A stretch of 53,146 bases of DNA from Fluviicola sp. (GTDB lineage: Bacteria; Bacteroidota; Bacteroidia; Flavobacteriales_D; Crocinitomicaceae). The number at the start of each line of letters is the position of its first letter. Positions within the stretch are counted from its first letter, which is position 1. A model generated the notes under the pieces. It saw only the letters and a program-made list of their open reading frames with translations. It ran no database searches and was not told the DNA's origin. The stretch covers positions 1-53,146 of the forward strand of contig NZ_JAQSWB010000013.1 in the NCBI RefSeq assembly GCF_029266855.1, given 5' to 3'. Of this stretch, positions 16,478 to 24,452 are shown one piece after another. The position numbers were made by a program, and so were the translations under genes.

Positions 16478-16505
16478 CTACTTTTTTTGCTTCGGAAAAA
16501 AGTAG
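16478..16505. repeat. A/T-rich hairpin between the folded element and the 69-residue gene
   Basis: CTACTTTTTT (16478-16487) pairs with AAAAAAGTAG (16496-16505) with loop TGCTTCGG. It lies 14 bases beyond the stop of the minus-strand gene at 16519 and could act as a 3' stabilising or weak bidirectional terminating hairpin. No separate T-run follows on either strand. Confidence 0.5.
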
Positions 16506-16518
16506 GAAGTCATCCGCT

Positions 16519-16728
16519 TTAATTCTTACAGTGGCTATCCGTTTCAAAGGAATGTTCAATGTTTAGTCGAATCTGTAGACTTTCAGATTCTTCACTCACA
16601 TTCTCTTCAACGTCAATAGCTACAAAATTTACGGCGCTGCCCAATTCCGCACCTGCCTTAAATCGCTTTGGTCTTTTGACCTTAACCGAAATCTGTAAGC
16701 CTTCCGGCTTTTTACTTAAAGGTGTCAT
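16519..16728 (-). CDS. small hypothetical protein of the three-gene cassette
   Basis: A 69-residue protein with no signal peptide or membrane segment. The N-terminus is basic (KKPEGLQISVKVKRPKRFK), the middle acidic (VAIDVEENVSEESESLQ). Two of its stretches (LQISVKVK and LQIRLNIE) alternate hydrophobic and polar residues, suggesting a small beta structure. It is the last of three genes read on the minus strand, only 24 bp after the membrane-protein gene. I do not recognise it. Its coding status rests on the conserved-looking organisation of the cassette and on the good composition. Confidence 0.5.
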   Translation of the reverse strand: MTPLSKKPEGLQISVKVKRPKRFKAGAELGSAVNFVAIDVEENVSEESESLQIRLNIEHSFETDSHCKN

Positions 16729-16752
16729 AATACTTGTTTTTAAATGATCTGT

Positions 16753-16965
16753 TCATTTTCCTTCATCCACTGAAGTTGCCTGTGCAACCGCCGTAGCAAC
16801 TGTCCCTGCTACAAGGAGATAACCCCCAAATGAAACCAGTCCTGTCGGGATTGTTACCGGTGCAGCTACAAGCACCCCGCCGATAGCTATCAGGCACAAA
16901 CCTACCGTCCGAACTACCCTGAAAAACTTCGGAGTAGTTGATTGAAATCTTTCTTTGATTTTCAT
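16753..16965 (-). CDS. small two-helix membrane protein, holin-like in shape
   Basis: A 70-residue protein. A basic N-terminus (MKIKERFQSTTPKFFRVVR) is followed by two hydrophobic helices (about residues 20-38 and 44-63: VGLCLIAIGGVLVAAPV and LVSFGGYLLVAGTVATAVA) joined by a short turn, with a charged tail (SVDEGK). This size and topology is that of phage holins and of many small stress-peptide or toxin proteins, but there is no sequence motif that decides. It lies between the 249-residue gene upstream and the 69-residue gene downstream on the same strand. Confidence 0.55.
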   Translation of the reverse strand: MKIKERFQSTTPKFFRVVRTVGLCLIAIGGVLVAAPVTIPTGLVSFGGYLLVAGTVATAVAQATSVDEGK

Positions 16966-17117
16966 GATAATTAAATATTAGTCCTTACTGTTTACTTAGG
17001 AAAGTCCTCCGTGTACTTCCGTGTTCCTCCGTGGGAACTATTTACACACCATTTGACTCCCATCCCCGTAACTTGTAATGAGATGTCCGGTTCCGACCGG
17101 ACATCTATATTGAACAT

Positions 17118-17867
17118 TTACTGAATTTCAACAATGCTCAGCGCATTGAAGGCTCCGTTTTTTAACGGGTACTGAACTCCGTTCATCTCTTGGTAAAACG
17201 CAATGCAAAACACATAAACGTCAATCCCCGAACCCGTCGGTGCAGAGGCAGGAATCAACGAGATGTTTTGCTCGGTTTCATCAATTAGCAAACTGATTGC
17301 AGGTGATAGTTGAAGATCACTTGCTCCGGAAACAAAATCTACTTTTGCCCAGCCGCTTTGGAAAGTGGCATGTGTAGCTCCTGATGGAAAGGCAATGTCA
17401 TTCAACGGAATGATATCCGAAATACTTACCTCTCCGGTAGCTTGTACAAAAGAAAAAGATTTTGCTAAAACACTTCCGAGGTTCGAGCGCTCGTTAAAGT
17501 TGAATCCCTTTAACAACTCTTTCGCGGCAGGGTGATTGATCCCCGCAGCAACATTGCGTTTTCCGCGACTGCTCGTAACATCGTAATTCTTGATGCTGGT
17601 CATCACCTTCATCATCCGGGAAACTACACTGCCATCAGAAGCTAGCAATAATAATGGACGAAGTGCGGCGCGTACAACTTTTCCTGCCTTTGCCGAAGAC
17701 CCGAATTCGGCACCGTTTTCTCGGGTACGAATAAAGGCTGGATCCGTAGCGATGCGCTTTGCATCAATAGATGTACTCATACGTGCAAGAACACCATCTT
17801 GCGTTTTGTAGAAATTGACGTTATCCAACGTCCCTCTCAACTTAATTAGACCTGTTTGTCTGGCCAT
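17118..17867 (-). CDS. conserved-looking hypothetical protein, head of the three-gene cassette
   Basis: A 249-residue protein with a characteristic start: MARQTGLIKLRGTLDNVNFY, then KTQDGVLARM, DPAFIRTRENGAEFG and AGKVVRAALRPLLLL. The central part is basic and helical (SRMMKVMTSIKNYDVTSSRGKRNVAAG). The C-terminal 120 residues are beta-rich with a GATHATFQSGWAKVDF stretch, and end in an NALSIVEIQ strand. There is no signal peptide. The compact N-terminus and small two-layer C-terminus recall structural proteins of phage-like particles, but I have no motif to prove it and do not recognise a named family. The two smaller genes follow on the same strand after 152 and 24 bp. Start ATG is at 17867; the upstream region carries several hairpins. 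Confidence 0.65.
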   Translation of the reverse strand: MARQTGLIKLRGTLDNVNFYKTQDGVLARMSTSIDAKRIATDPAFIRTRENGAEFGSSAKAGKVVRAALRPLLLLASDGSVVSRMMKVMTSIKNYDVTSSRGKRNVAAGINHPAAKELLKGFNFNERSNLGSVLAKSFSFVQATGEVSISDIIPLNDIAFPSGATHATFQSGWAKVDFVSGASDLQLSPAISLLIDETEQNISLIPASAPTGSGIDVYVFCIAFYQEMNGVQYPLKNGAFNALSIVEIQ

Positions 17868-18272
17868 GATTTCTAAATATTAATTAACATTGGTCGAAGG
17901 TCCCTCCTTCGATCCGCGATCACCTACCGCGAATCGGTAATCGATTAATGCAAAGTTGAAAGCTTGAAAAATTCTTTTTTCCCCAGACGGACCGGAGTCG
18001 GGTGATTTTTTTTGAATATTTTTTTTTAAATCCAGATAATACGGGGCCCTTCGGAGATTAAAACCTGCGAAAAAGCCTAAAAAGCACGTAAGTTCTCCCG
18101 ATAGCTTTTGGAACTAAAAACTTACTGAAGGGATACCTCGTAGATAGAACGTAGGTAGAGCGACTATAGAGCGACTATAGAGCGACTTTTGTGGAATATT
18201 TAACAACTGATTTTAGTTCGTTTCTGGTCACCCGGAAGAATTCTTAAAGTTTGACGGAAACAACTCTCTGGT
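17868..18272. other. intergenic stretch with hairpins and an 11-bp tandem repeat
   Basis: No gene seen. Hairpins are TCGAAGG with CCTTCGA (17895-17901 and 17907-17913) and TACCG with CGGTA (17926-17940). A T-run is at about 18006-18028. At 18156-18188 the unit TAGAGCGACTA occurs three times in tandem, the last copy with one change. The 11-bp period is close to one helical turn, so a regulatory protein could bind the copies side by side. Confidence 0.6.
18156..18188. repeat. three tandem 11-bp repeats
   Basis: TAGAGCGACTA at 18156-18166 and 18167-18177 and TAGAGCGACTT at 18178-18188. The copies are contiguous with no spacer. Confidence 0.85.
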
Positions 18273-19019
18273 TTATTTCAGAAAAACCACCTCTACTCGC
18301 ATATTCTTTTGAAGATTTACTGTCCCTGTGGAAGAAACCAAAGGAACGGTATTGCTAAACCCTTTGCACTGAATACGGGTCGATTTGACACCCTTTGAAA
18401 CCAAATACTTTTTAACCCTTTCTGCACGTTGCACAGACAATTCATAGCGCGGATGGCAACACACATGACCATTTAATTGAACCCTTATTGTGCTGTCTTT
18501 TTGAAGAATCGACACCAGTGTATTTAAATTTTCTATTGAGTTTGGAATAATAATGTCAGTCCCGGATTCAAAATTAATATTCAGATTAATTGGCTCATTG
18601 AACGTAAACTTATTTTCAAAAGTGTAGATAATGATATCCACTCTTCTGAAACTGCTGTCCCTTAATTTTCTTCCGCTTCGCAATTCATTCTTATTGATAC
18701 TGTCAAATACAAAAGTCTTCAGGCTTGTCGATCTTACAAGTTTCGAAACAGCACTTAATCTTTTGGCTGCCAATTTTTGGTTTGAAGATAAGCTGCCGAT
18801 AGTATCTGTATAAGAAATTATCCGGATCTTCCCGATTGGGGCCTTCACTAAATTAAGCCTGGTGATCAACTTCTCTGTATTTTCAACTTTATCACTTCCC
18901 GATTCAAAAAACACGGAAATGGAATCAAGTCTTTTAACTTCGATCATCTCTTGCGAGAATACGTTTGTAATCTGAAAAAGCCAGCTGAATATTAAGATCA
19001 AAAGGAAATGGTGTTTCAT
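18273..19019 (-). CDS. protein with two OmpA-like domains
   Basis: A 248-residue exported protein. Residues 1-23 are a signal peptide (LLILIFSWLFQITNVFSQ). The mature part contains two OmpA C-terminal-like repeats. The first (about 32-132) has ISVFFESGSDKVENTEKL at its start, and a TDTIGS and RLSAVSKLV pattern. The second (about 140-248) has LNINFESGTDIIIPNSIENL, the HVCCHPRYELSVQRAERVKKYL helix and KGFSNTVP. The canonical NxxLSxxRAxxV motif is recognisable in the second domain. There is no transmembrane barrel and no obvious lipobox. OmpA-like domains bind peptidoglycan non-covalently, so an envelope-anchoring role is expected. Two tandem copies without another module is less usual. Confidence 0.8.
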   Translation of the reverse strand: MKHHFLLILIFSWLFQITNVFSQEMIEVKRLDSISVFFESGSDKVENTEKLITRLNLVKAPIGKIRIISYTDTIGSLSSNQKLAAKRLSAVSKLVRSTSLKTFVFDSINKNELRSGRKLRDSSFRRVDIIIYTFENKFTFNEPINLNINFESGTDIIIPNSIENLNTLVSILQKDSTIRVQLNGHVCCHPRYELSVQRAERVKKYLVSKGVKSTRIQCKGFSNTVPLVSSTGTVNLQKNMRVEVVFLK

Positions 19020-19150
19020 AAGAAATTGATATACTTTAAGAAGTAAGAATCCGTGGAAAACGATTAATTATAGCAAATTTAAAATAACTTCTCAATATTG
19101 TATATTTTGTGGTAATTTTATTACTCATAAAAGTAAACAACTTTGTCACT

Positions 19151-19504
19151 ATGCAGCATCGTGGCGAAATTGTAGAAAGAGCGATCCGGAAAAGCGGGTA
19201 CCCTATTACCGGGATCGCAAAAAAATTGGGAAAAAGCAGGAGGTGGATGTATCTCATGTTTGATAATTCCCAGGTAGACATCGAATCAATTATTTCGATC
19301 GGGAAAATTATACATCACGATTTCTCCGATGAAATCAGGGAATTGAACGCAATAAACCCAAACTCCTTCCAGGAACCGGATGCCAAATACAATAAGCAGA
19401 CAAAAGAATATTGGAAGAACAAATACCTCAAACTCCTGGAGAATTACAACGAATTACTGAAACAGACCAATCCCGAAAGAATAGAAAATAAAGATTCGAA
19501 CTGA
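19151..19504 (+). CDS. HTH-domain regulator, copy 1 of a tandem pair
   Basis: A protein of 117 residues started at ATG 19151; longer in-frame starts upstream are not shared with the paralogue. Residues 1-65 form a helix-turn-helix domain (GEIVERAIRKSGYPITGIAK, then KKLGKSRRWMYLMFDNSQVD) followed by IGKIIHHDFSDEI. A short helical tail with YWKNKYLKLLENYNELLK follows. The next gene has the same architecture and order of motifs, and 29 bases around the two start codons are identical. The box CAACTTTG ends five bases before the ATG, suggesting a leaderless or near-leaderless mRNA. The protein probably regulates transcription; the target is unknown. Confidence 0.75.
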   Translation: MQHRGEIVERAIRKSGYPITGIAKKLGKSRRWMYLMFDNSQVDIESIISIGKIIHHDFSDEIRELNAINPNSFQEPDAKYNKQTKEYWKNKYLKLLENYNELLKQTNPERIENKDSN

Positions 19505-19656
19505 ACGGTAACCGAGCGGAGTCGAGGTTCTCATATATCTCTCATAAGTGCGCAATTAAAGAACAAGGCTATACTACTCACATCTGAATGATTTTGCACT
19601 TAATTGTGCATTTTCTGGTAAACATATTACCCGTTGAAGTGAAGATTTTTGTCACT

Positions 19657-19986
19657 ATGCAGCATCGTGGCGAAATAGTAGAACGCGCAATCCGTCAAAG
19701 CGGGTATCCAATCAGCTCCATTGCCAAGAAATTGGGAAAGAGCAGAAGATGGATGTACCTGATGTTTGACAATACGCAGGTGGATATTGAAACAGTTATA
19801 GCCATCGGTAACATTATTCACCACGATTTCTCAGACGAGATCAAAGAGTTGAACTCCATCAACACCAGCTCCTTCTCCGATCCGGAAAACACCTACAACA
19901 ATCAAACGAAGGAATACTGGAAAAACAAGTACCTGAAGCTATTGGAAGACTACAACGAACTGTTGAAAAAGACAAGCGAGAAATAA
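19657..19986 (+). CDS. HTH-domain regulator, copy 2 of a tandem pair
   Basis: A protein of 109 residues started at ATG 19657, the position equivalent to its neighbour. It differs from copy 1 by scattered substitutions (for example SGYPISSIAK against SGYPITGIAK) and by a shorter C-terminal end. The tail YWKNKYLKLLEDYNELLKK is almost the same. GATTTTTG ends five bases before the start, followed by the shared TCACT. The two genes are separated by about 150 bp with no terminator, and each seems to have its own start signal. A recent tandem duplication is the simplest explanation; divergence of function is possible. Confidence 0.75.
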   Translation: MQHRGEIVERAIRQSGYPISSIAKKLGKSRRWMYLMFDNTQVDIETVIAIGNIIHHDFSDEIKELNSINTSSFSDPENTYNNQTKEYWKNKYLKLLEDYNELLKKTSEK

Positions 19987-20073
19987 GCTTTCGACGATAC
20001 TTAATTTACTTCTATACTATTTATATTTAAAGCATTAACAAGAGGGCTTTCCAATTCCCCTGTTTTTTTAGCT

Positions 20074-20123
20074 TCTGGTTGCAAGTTCGCGATATTGCGA
20101 ACAGCCCAGTGCACAAAAGGGAT
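20074..20123 (+). repeat. 50-bp palindromic repeat, copy A
   Basis: Matches copy B at 46 of 50 positions by eye. The core GTTCGCGATATTGCGAAC has one mismatch to a perfect palindrome. Shared flanks are TCTGGTTGCA on the left and CAGCCCAGTG, AAAAGGGAT on the right. Confidence 0.75.
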
Positions 20124-20224
20124 TCCGGCGCAAAAACTCATCTAAAAATCAATTTACTAACAAACGATTAGCAATCCATCCTATTGTAGTCAACCAATAC
20201 CCAATTCACTCGTTTTTCAATCTT

Positions 20225-20274
20225 TCTGGTTGCATGTTCGCGATATCGCGAACAGCCCAGTGTGCAAAAGGGAT
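20225..20274 (+). repeat. 50-bp palindromic repeat, copy B
   Basis: Contains a perfect 20-bp palindrome TGTTCGCGATATCGCGAACA (20235-20254), nested between TTGCA and TGCAA (20230-20234 and 20263-20267). The direct orientation is the same as copy A, 151 bp away. Confidence 0.8.
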
Positions 20275-20328
20275 ACAGACCTGATTCCCAATCAAAAATT
20301 ACCTAAAATAACAAATTCGTAATTCGTA

Positions 20329-21186
20329 TCAATGTGTCGACATCATCGTCTCATTCACCACAATAATAAAGTCCGCCCGGCCCTGATGCTCTTTCTGAAG
20401 TTTTTTTACATCCTTCTGTGATACCGTCGTGATCGTTCCAACCTTCGTTCCCGGGGCATATTGCTCCACGTACCACATAATTCCCTGGTGAAAATCGGAA
20501 TGGAAAGCACCGTTCAGAAAATAGACCATCTCCCCCTTTTTCACGTGCTCCGCAATCGAATATCCCATCGTTGCGTCTTTAATCGCTTGTGCATAGGCAA
20601 AATTGATCCCTGAAGCATGCATTTCTTTCCCCATTTCAATCAGTTCCACGTACTGTGTCAGCGTCGAATCAAAGGGAAACGGAAGCGGTGCCATTAAACG
20701 CTTCTGGTCTGCTGGAAGGGAATCCAATGCACCAAGTCCTTTCTTAAAGACCAGGCTCGCGTATTTGCGGGTAACATTTGCAGCAAACGGAACATTCCCG
20801 TAGGCAATGGCAGAATCCAGTATGGGTTTGTAATCGGTTTTAAAATTGGTCCACAGTTCGGTAGAATCCTTTAAAGCTTTGTATGATTTAGTGCCGATAT
20901 AAGCATTCAGTGCCTTCACCTGGTGCAGTTCAAACATTTCGAAACCTACTGCCAGTTTGGGACCTTTGGCTGGCTTGTTCAGTTCCATCAGTACATTCAG
21001 TTCAAACCAATGAGAGATCGGGTTGTCGTGGAACTCGCCGAAAAGAACCACCTGGTTTCCGGAAACCTTGCTCATCATTTTTTGAAAAGTAACAGCTTTC
21101 CCTTTGGAATCAAAGATACGGAATGCCTCCAGGTCCTGCCCGTATGCGCTGGAAGAAAGAATGAGTGCCAGTATAAGATATTTCAT
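20329..21186 (-). CDS. ChaN-family haem-binding-like protein
   Basis: A 285-residue secreted protein. The signal peptide is residues 1-16 (LILALILSSSAYG). The mature part fits the ChaN/Tiki superfamily: VVLFGEFHDNPISHWFELNV with the key GExHDN..H near residue 50, then AVGFEMFELHQ, a KTDYKPILDSAIAYGNVP block, and the C-terminal MVYFLNGAFHSDFHQGIMWYVEQ with AFHSDFHxG. ChaN of Campylobacter is a haem-binding iron-regulated lipoprotein; here a free signal peptide replaces the lipobox. The exact function is unknown. TATCTTTG (21191-21198) ends four bases upstream of the ATG, so the transcript is likely leaderless. The convergent side holds the repeats at 20074-20274. Confidence 0.8.
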   Translation of the reverse strand: MKYLILALILSSSAYGQDLEAFRIFDSKGKAVTFQKMMSKVSGNQVVLFGEFHDNPISHWFELNVLMELNKPAKGPKLAVGFEMFELHQVKALNAYIGTKSYKALKDSTELWTNFKTDYKPILDSAIAYGNVPFAANVTRKYASLVFKKGLGALDSLPADQKRLMAPLPFPFDSTLTQYVELIEMGKEMHASGINFAYAQAIKDATMGYSIAEHVKKGEMVYFLNGAFHSDFHQGIMWYVEQYAPGTKVGTITTVSQKDVKKLQKEHQGRADFIIVVNETMMSTH

Positions 21187-21190
21187 CCTC

Positions 21191-21198
21191 CAAAGATA
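21191..21198 (-). promoter_or_regulatory. -7 box of the ChaN-like gene
   Basis: TATCTTTG on the minus strand matches TAnnTTTG and is followed by GAGG and the ATG at 21186. No clear -33 TTG is seen. Confidence 0.55.
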
Positions 21199-21273
21199 GA
21201 AACTTTGGAAAACTCTCCCTACACCATTTTTAGTAAGGCCTTCCCCAAACTAACTCCCAAAGGGTAGTAAAAC

Positions 21274-21302
21274 AAAAGCCCTAACATTTCTGTCAGGGCT
21301 TT
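21274..21302 (-). terminator. bidirectional-type terminator
   Basis: AAAGCCCT (21275-21282) pairs with AGGGCTTT (21295-21302), with further AACA/TGTC pairing. On the minus strand it is followed by TGTTTT and lies just after the stop of the gene at 21309. Confidence 0.7.
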
Positions 21303-21308
21303 CTTATA

Positions 21309-22031
21309 TCAGTTTACGATCTGGTCGTACTTTTCTTTGAAATCCGGGTTTCCTTCATACCATTGGGCAACTTTACCCATGACCGCTTTTGCTTTGTCCG
21401 GTTGTTTACCTGTAAGATAGCACTCAGCTGTTTGAATAACTCCCATCATCAGTAAGTCTTTCTCTGCTTTGGACCATTCGGAAATATCTGTTACGGTCTT
21501 CAGCATTGTTTCAGCTTCCTTCCATGCAGTATTTGCGCCTCCTTTATCGGCATTGCGATACTTACAAACTCCGTCCAGGTATTTTGCTCCGATACTGGTC
21601 AGGTTGATCTTGTAATACTTAAGTACCCACGTTGCAGCTTTCTTATAGTCAGGAGCCTCAATTTCATTTCGGATAGTTTCAACCAGGCTGTTTTTGAATT
21701 CATCATAGAATTCAGCATATTCACTCTGAACATCACCTGATTTATCGTATTTGATGCTTTTACCGACTTCACCGATCGCTTCTTTGTAAGCATTTTTATA
21801 TTTTTCATCATCAGAACCACTCAGGGAAACTTTGTAAAGACCTCTTCCCATCCACATGTGCGGCAAGGCGTCACTCTTTGTTTTGTCGCTCATGGTATAT
21901 TTTTCAGATGCGCGAACTAGTTTTTCATAGTCACCATCAGCATAAAGGATACGTAAATCATCATATTCCGGTGCTTGTGCAACCAGTAATTTGGTAGTAA
22001 GTAGAGCACCAATCAGAACAAGCTTTCTCAT
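21309..22031 (-). CDS. secreted helical-repeat protein
   Basis: A 240-residue protein with a signal peptide (residues 1-18, LIGALLTTKLLVAQ). The rest is a series of helices with TPR-like features (YADGDYEKLVRASEKYTM, LPHMWMGRGLYKVSL, AKAVMGKVAQWYEGNPDF). It is hydrophilic and has no enzyme motif; TPR-type scaffolding in the periplasm is the best guess. It is followed by an intrinsic terminator and is not linked to the mutB gene on its other side (290-bp gap). I do not recognise a named family. Confidence 0.7.
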   Translation of the reverse strand: MRKLVLIGALLTTKLLVAQAPEYDDLRILYADGDYEKLVRASEKYTMSDKTKSDALPHMWMGRGLYKVSLSGSDDEKYKNAYKEAIGEVGKSIKYDKSGDVQSEYAEFYDEFKNSLVETIRNEIEAPDYKKAATWVLKYYKINLTSIGAKYLDGVCKYRNADKGGANTAWKEAETMLKTVTDISEWSKAEKDLLMMGVIQTAECYLTGKQPDKAKAVMGKVAQWYEGNPDFKEKYDQIVN

Positions 22032-22177
22032 AAAATTTAATTTCGTTGAAGGGGTAAAACCAATAACTATGCCGAATGTACGAAAACTTTAAATAAAAGT
22101 TTCGTTGATGGCTTGAAAATGAATTTTTCAACCGCTTACTTTCTTATTTCTGGCAAACCCGGTTTAATTATTATCGG

Positions 22178-22261
22178 ATGATGAGTTTACTTGTGAAAAT
22201 TTCTTTGCTGTTAAGTGTCTATCTCCTGGCCGGACTCTCTTGCTCTTCCAAACCTAAATAA
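22178..22261 (+). CDS. possible 27-residue hydrophobic peptide
   Basis: From ATG 22178 (a second ATG follows at 22181) the frame reads a basic-hydrophobic-polar peptide whose hydrophobic core (ISLLLSVYLLAGLSC) ends at a cysteine, followed by SSKPK and a stop. It has the outline of a lipoprotein signal or an entericidin-like small peptide, but the bases before the Cys (GLS) are a poor lipobox. It is antisense to nothing and lies in the gap between two minus-strand genes. It could equally be chance. Confidence 0.25.
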   Translation: MMSLLVKISLLLSVYLLAGLSCSSKPK

Positions 22262-22293
22262 CATGCTTCCATAAAAGCGATATCCGATGTTTC

Positions 22294-22324
22294 AATAAGC
22301 GGGTTAAAGGAACTCCCGCTTATT
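22294..22324 (-). terminator. hairpin overlapping the end of mutB
   Basis: AATAAGCGGG (22294-22303) pairs with CCCGCTTATT (22315-22324) and includes the stop codon of the mutase. No T-run follows on the minus strand, so it is a weak terminator or a 3' stabilising hairpin. Confidence 0.45.
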
Positions 22325-24452
22325 CGGCACTTTGAATCAATAGCTCCAGGATTTTCTGTGCAGCCTTTGAAATCTTTGTTCCGGGTCCGAAAACTCCGAA
22401 AACCCCTGCATCATACAAGAAATCATAGTCCTGTGCAGGGATTACTCCTCCTGCTACAACCATGATATCCGGACGCCCAAGATTCTTTAATTCTTCAATA
22501 ACCTGGGGAACCAATGTTTTATGTCCTGCAGCCAGCGATGAAACGCCCAATACATGCACATCGTTCTCAACCGCTTGTTTGGCTGCTTCTTTCGGGGTTT
22601 GGAAAAGTGGTCCTATGTCTACATCAAAACCAATATCCGCAAAAGATGTGGCAATTACTTTTGCCCCGCGATCGTGACCATCCTGGCCCATTTTCGCAAT
22701 CATGATCCGCGGTCTTCTGCCTTCCAGTTTTGCGAAGGATTCAACCAGGGTCTTTGCTTTTTCAAAATCTTTATCACTCATACTTTCAGCCGAATAAACT
22801 CCGCTGATTGAGCGGATGGTTGCCTGATGTCTTCCAAAAGTGGTTTCCATTGCCTGAGAAATTTCACCCAGAGAGGCACGTTCCCTAGCGCATTCAACAG
22901 CGATCTCCAGCAAATTCCCATTCCCTGTCCGTGCTGCCTCCGCTAGTTTTTCCAATGCAGCTTTTACGCGCTCCGGATTACGGTTTTCACGTAAAACTCT
23001 TAGGCGCTCCAATTGTGATTCACGCACTTTGGTGTTGTCAACTTCAAGGATGTCCATTGGCTCCTCTTTTTCCAGCTGATAACGGTTTACACCTACAATA
23101 ATATCTTTCCCGGCATCAATGCGTGCTTGTTTGCGTGCCGCAGCCTCTTCAATGCGCATTTTTGGAATCCCGGTTTCAATAGCTTTAGCCATTCCGCCCA
23201 ATTCTTCCACTTCCTGGATCAGTTTCCAGGCCTCATCCACCAGCTCCTGTGTCAGTTTTTCGACATAATAACTTCCGCCCCAAGGGTCAATGATATCTGT
23301 CATTCCTGTTTCCTGCTGAAGGTAGATCTGGGTATTCCTCGCAATTCTGGCAGAAAAGTCGGTTGGAAGTGCAATTGCTTCATCCAGTGCATTGGTGTGC
23401 AGTGATTGGGTTCCCCCGAATCCCGCTGCCATTGCTTCTATACAAGTTCTTGCAATGTTGTTGAACGGATCCTGTTCAGTTAAACTCCAGCCTGAAGTCT
23501 GACAATGTGTTCTGAGTGCAAGTGATTTTTCACTTTTAGGATTGAATTGTGCTACCAGTTTCGACCAAAGCAATCTTCCGGCGCGCATTTTAGCGATTTC
23601 CATGAAATGGTTCATCCCAATTGCCCAAAAGAAGCTTAAACGCGGAGCAAAACTGTCTACGTCCATTCCGGCATTGATCCCGGCTCTTAGATATTCCAAT
23701 CCGTCGGCCAGTGTATATGCCAATTCGATACTCGCCGTTGCACCTGCTTCCTGCATGTGGTAACCGGAAATCGAAATGGAATTGAAACGCGGCATTTTCT
23801 CAGCAGTGTAAGCAAAAATATCCGCAATGATTTTCATCGAAGGAGCAGGAGGATAGATATAGGTATTCCGCACCATGAATTCTTTCAGAATGTCATTTTG
23901 AATGGTTCCGGAAAGTTCTTCTTGTTTTACGCCTTGTTCTTCCGCAGCCACAATGTAGAATGCCATAATTGGAATTACCGCTCCGTTCATAGTCATGGAA
24001 ACAGACATTTCATTGAGCGGAATCTGATCGAAGAGAATCTTCATGTCCAAAATGGAATCAATTGCCACACCGGCTTTTCCCACATCACCTACAACGCGTT
24101 CGTGATCCGAATCGTATCCGCGATGGGTTGCAAGGTCAAAAGCAACAGAAAGTCCTTTTTGTCCTGCCGCCAGGTTTCTTCTATAGAATGCGTTTGATTC
24201 TTCTGCGGTGGAAAATCCGGCATACTGACGAACCGTCCATGGACGAATCGCATACATGGAACCATAAGGACCTCTTAGAAATGGTGCTTTACCACTCACG
24301 AAACCTAAATGACTGATTTCTTCCAGGTCACTTTTAGTGTAATATGCCGCCAGTTGTATTTTTTCAGGAGTTGAAAAAACACCTTTCTCAGCTGATCCCG
24401 AAAGTGTATCTGCATTTAAGGATACTTCTTCAAATGATTTACGGATACTCAT
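22320..24452 (-). CDS. mutB: methylmalonyl-CoA mutase, large (catalytic) subunit
   Basis: A 710-residue subunit of the adenosylcobalamin-dependent enzyme that interconverts succinyl-CoA and (R)-methylmalonyl-CoA in propionate metabolism. The N-terminal TIM barrel is complete: [36 protein letters not shown] and [11 protein letters not shown]. The C-terminal cobalamin-binding domain has the base-off ligand motif DGHDRG (about residue 590), SLAAGHKTL and [10 protein letters not shown]. Length fits the large subunit. Its start overlaps the stop of mutA by ATGA, so the two subunits are translationally coupled. The operon order is EI24 protein, mutA, mutB. No cobalamin riboswitch was found in the short leader. 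Confidence 0.97.
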   Translation of the reverse strand: MSIRKSFEEVSLNADTLSGSAEKGVFSTPEKIQLAAYYTKSDLEEISHLGFVSGKAPFLRGPYGSMYAIRPWTVRQYAGFSTAEESNAFYRRNLAAGQKGLSVAFDLATHRGYDSDHERVVGDVGKAGVAIDSILDMKILFDQIPLNEMSVSMTMNGAVIPIMAFYIVAAEEQGVKQEELSGTIQNDILKEFMVRNTYIYPPAPSMKIIADIFAYTAEKMPRFNSISISGYHMQEAGATASIELAYTLADGLEYLRAGINAGMDVDSFAPRLSFFWAIGMNHFMEIAKMRAGRLLWSKLVAQFNPKSEKSLALRTHCQTSGWSLTEQDPFNNIARTCIEAMAAGFGGTQSLHTNALDEAIALPTDFSARIARNTQIYLQQETGMTDIIDPWGGSYYVEKLTQELVDEAWKLIQEVEELGGMAKAIETGIPKMRIEEAAARKQARIDAGKDIIVGVNRYQLEKEEPMDILEVDNTKVRESQLERLRVLRENRNPERVKAALEKLAEAARTGNGNLLEIAVECARERASLGEISQAMETTFGRHQATIRSISGVYSAESMSDKDFEKAKTLVESFAKLEGRRPRIMIAKMGQDGHDRGAKVIATSFADIGFDVDIGPLFQTPKEAAKQAVENDVHVLGVSSLAAGHKTLVPQVIEELKNLGRPDIMVVAGGVIPAQDYDFLYDAGVFGVFGPGTKISKAAQKILELLIQSAE

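Larger units (their letters stand above)
15884..16518. other. 635-bp non-coding region rich in inverted repeats
   Basis: No gene is visible. It contains two adjacent hairpins (15996-16018 and 16030-16051), an AAGCTT-AATTC-AAGCTT inverted repeat at about 16150-16165, and the large folded element at 16321-16505. The density of paired sequence is far above that of the other intergenic spaces in the window. Confidence 0.6.
19987..20328. other. intergenic stretch carrying two 50-bp repeats
   Basis: Between the HTH pair and the convergent ChaN-like gene there is no gene, only two copies of a 50-bp palindromic repeat (20074-20123 and 20225-20274) in AT-rich surroundings. Confidence 0.6.

Noticed and set aside
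16478-16505. The A/T hairpin as a strong intrinsic terminator
   Set aside because: No T-run follows outside the stem on either strand, so only hairpin status is claimed.
15452-18188. The tandem repeats at 15452-15487 and 18156-18188 as CRISPR arrays
   Set aside because: The copies are contiguous with no spacers, and no cas gene is present.
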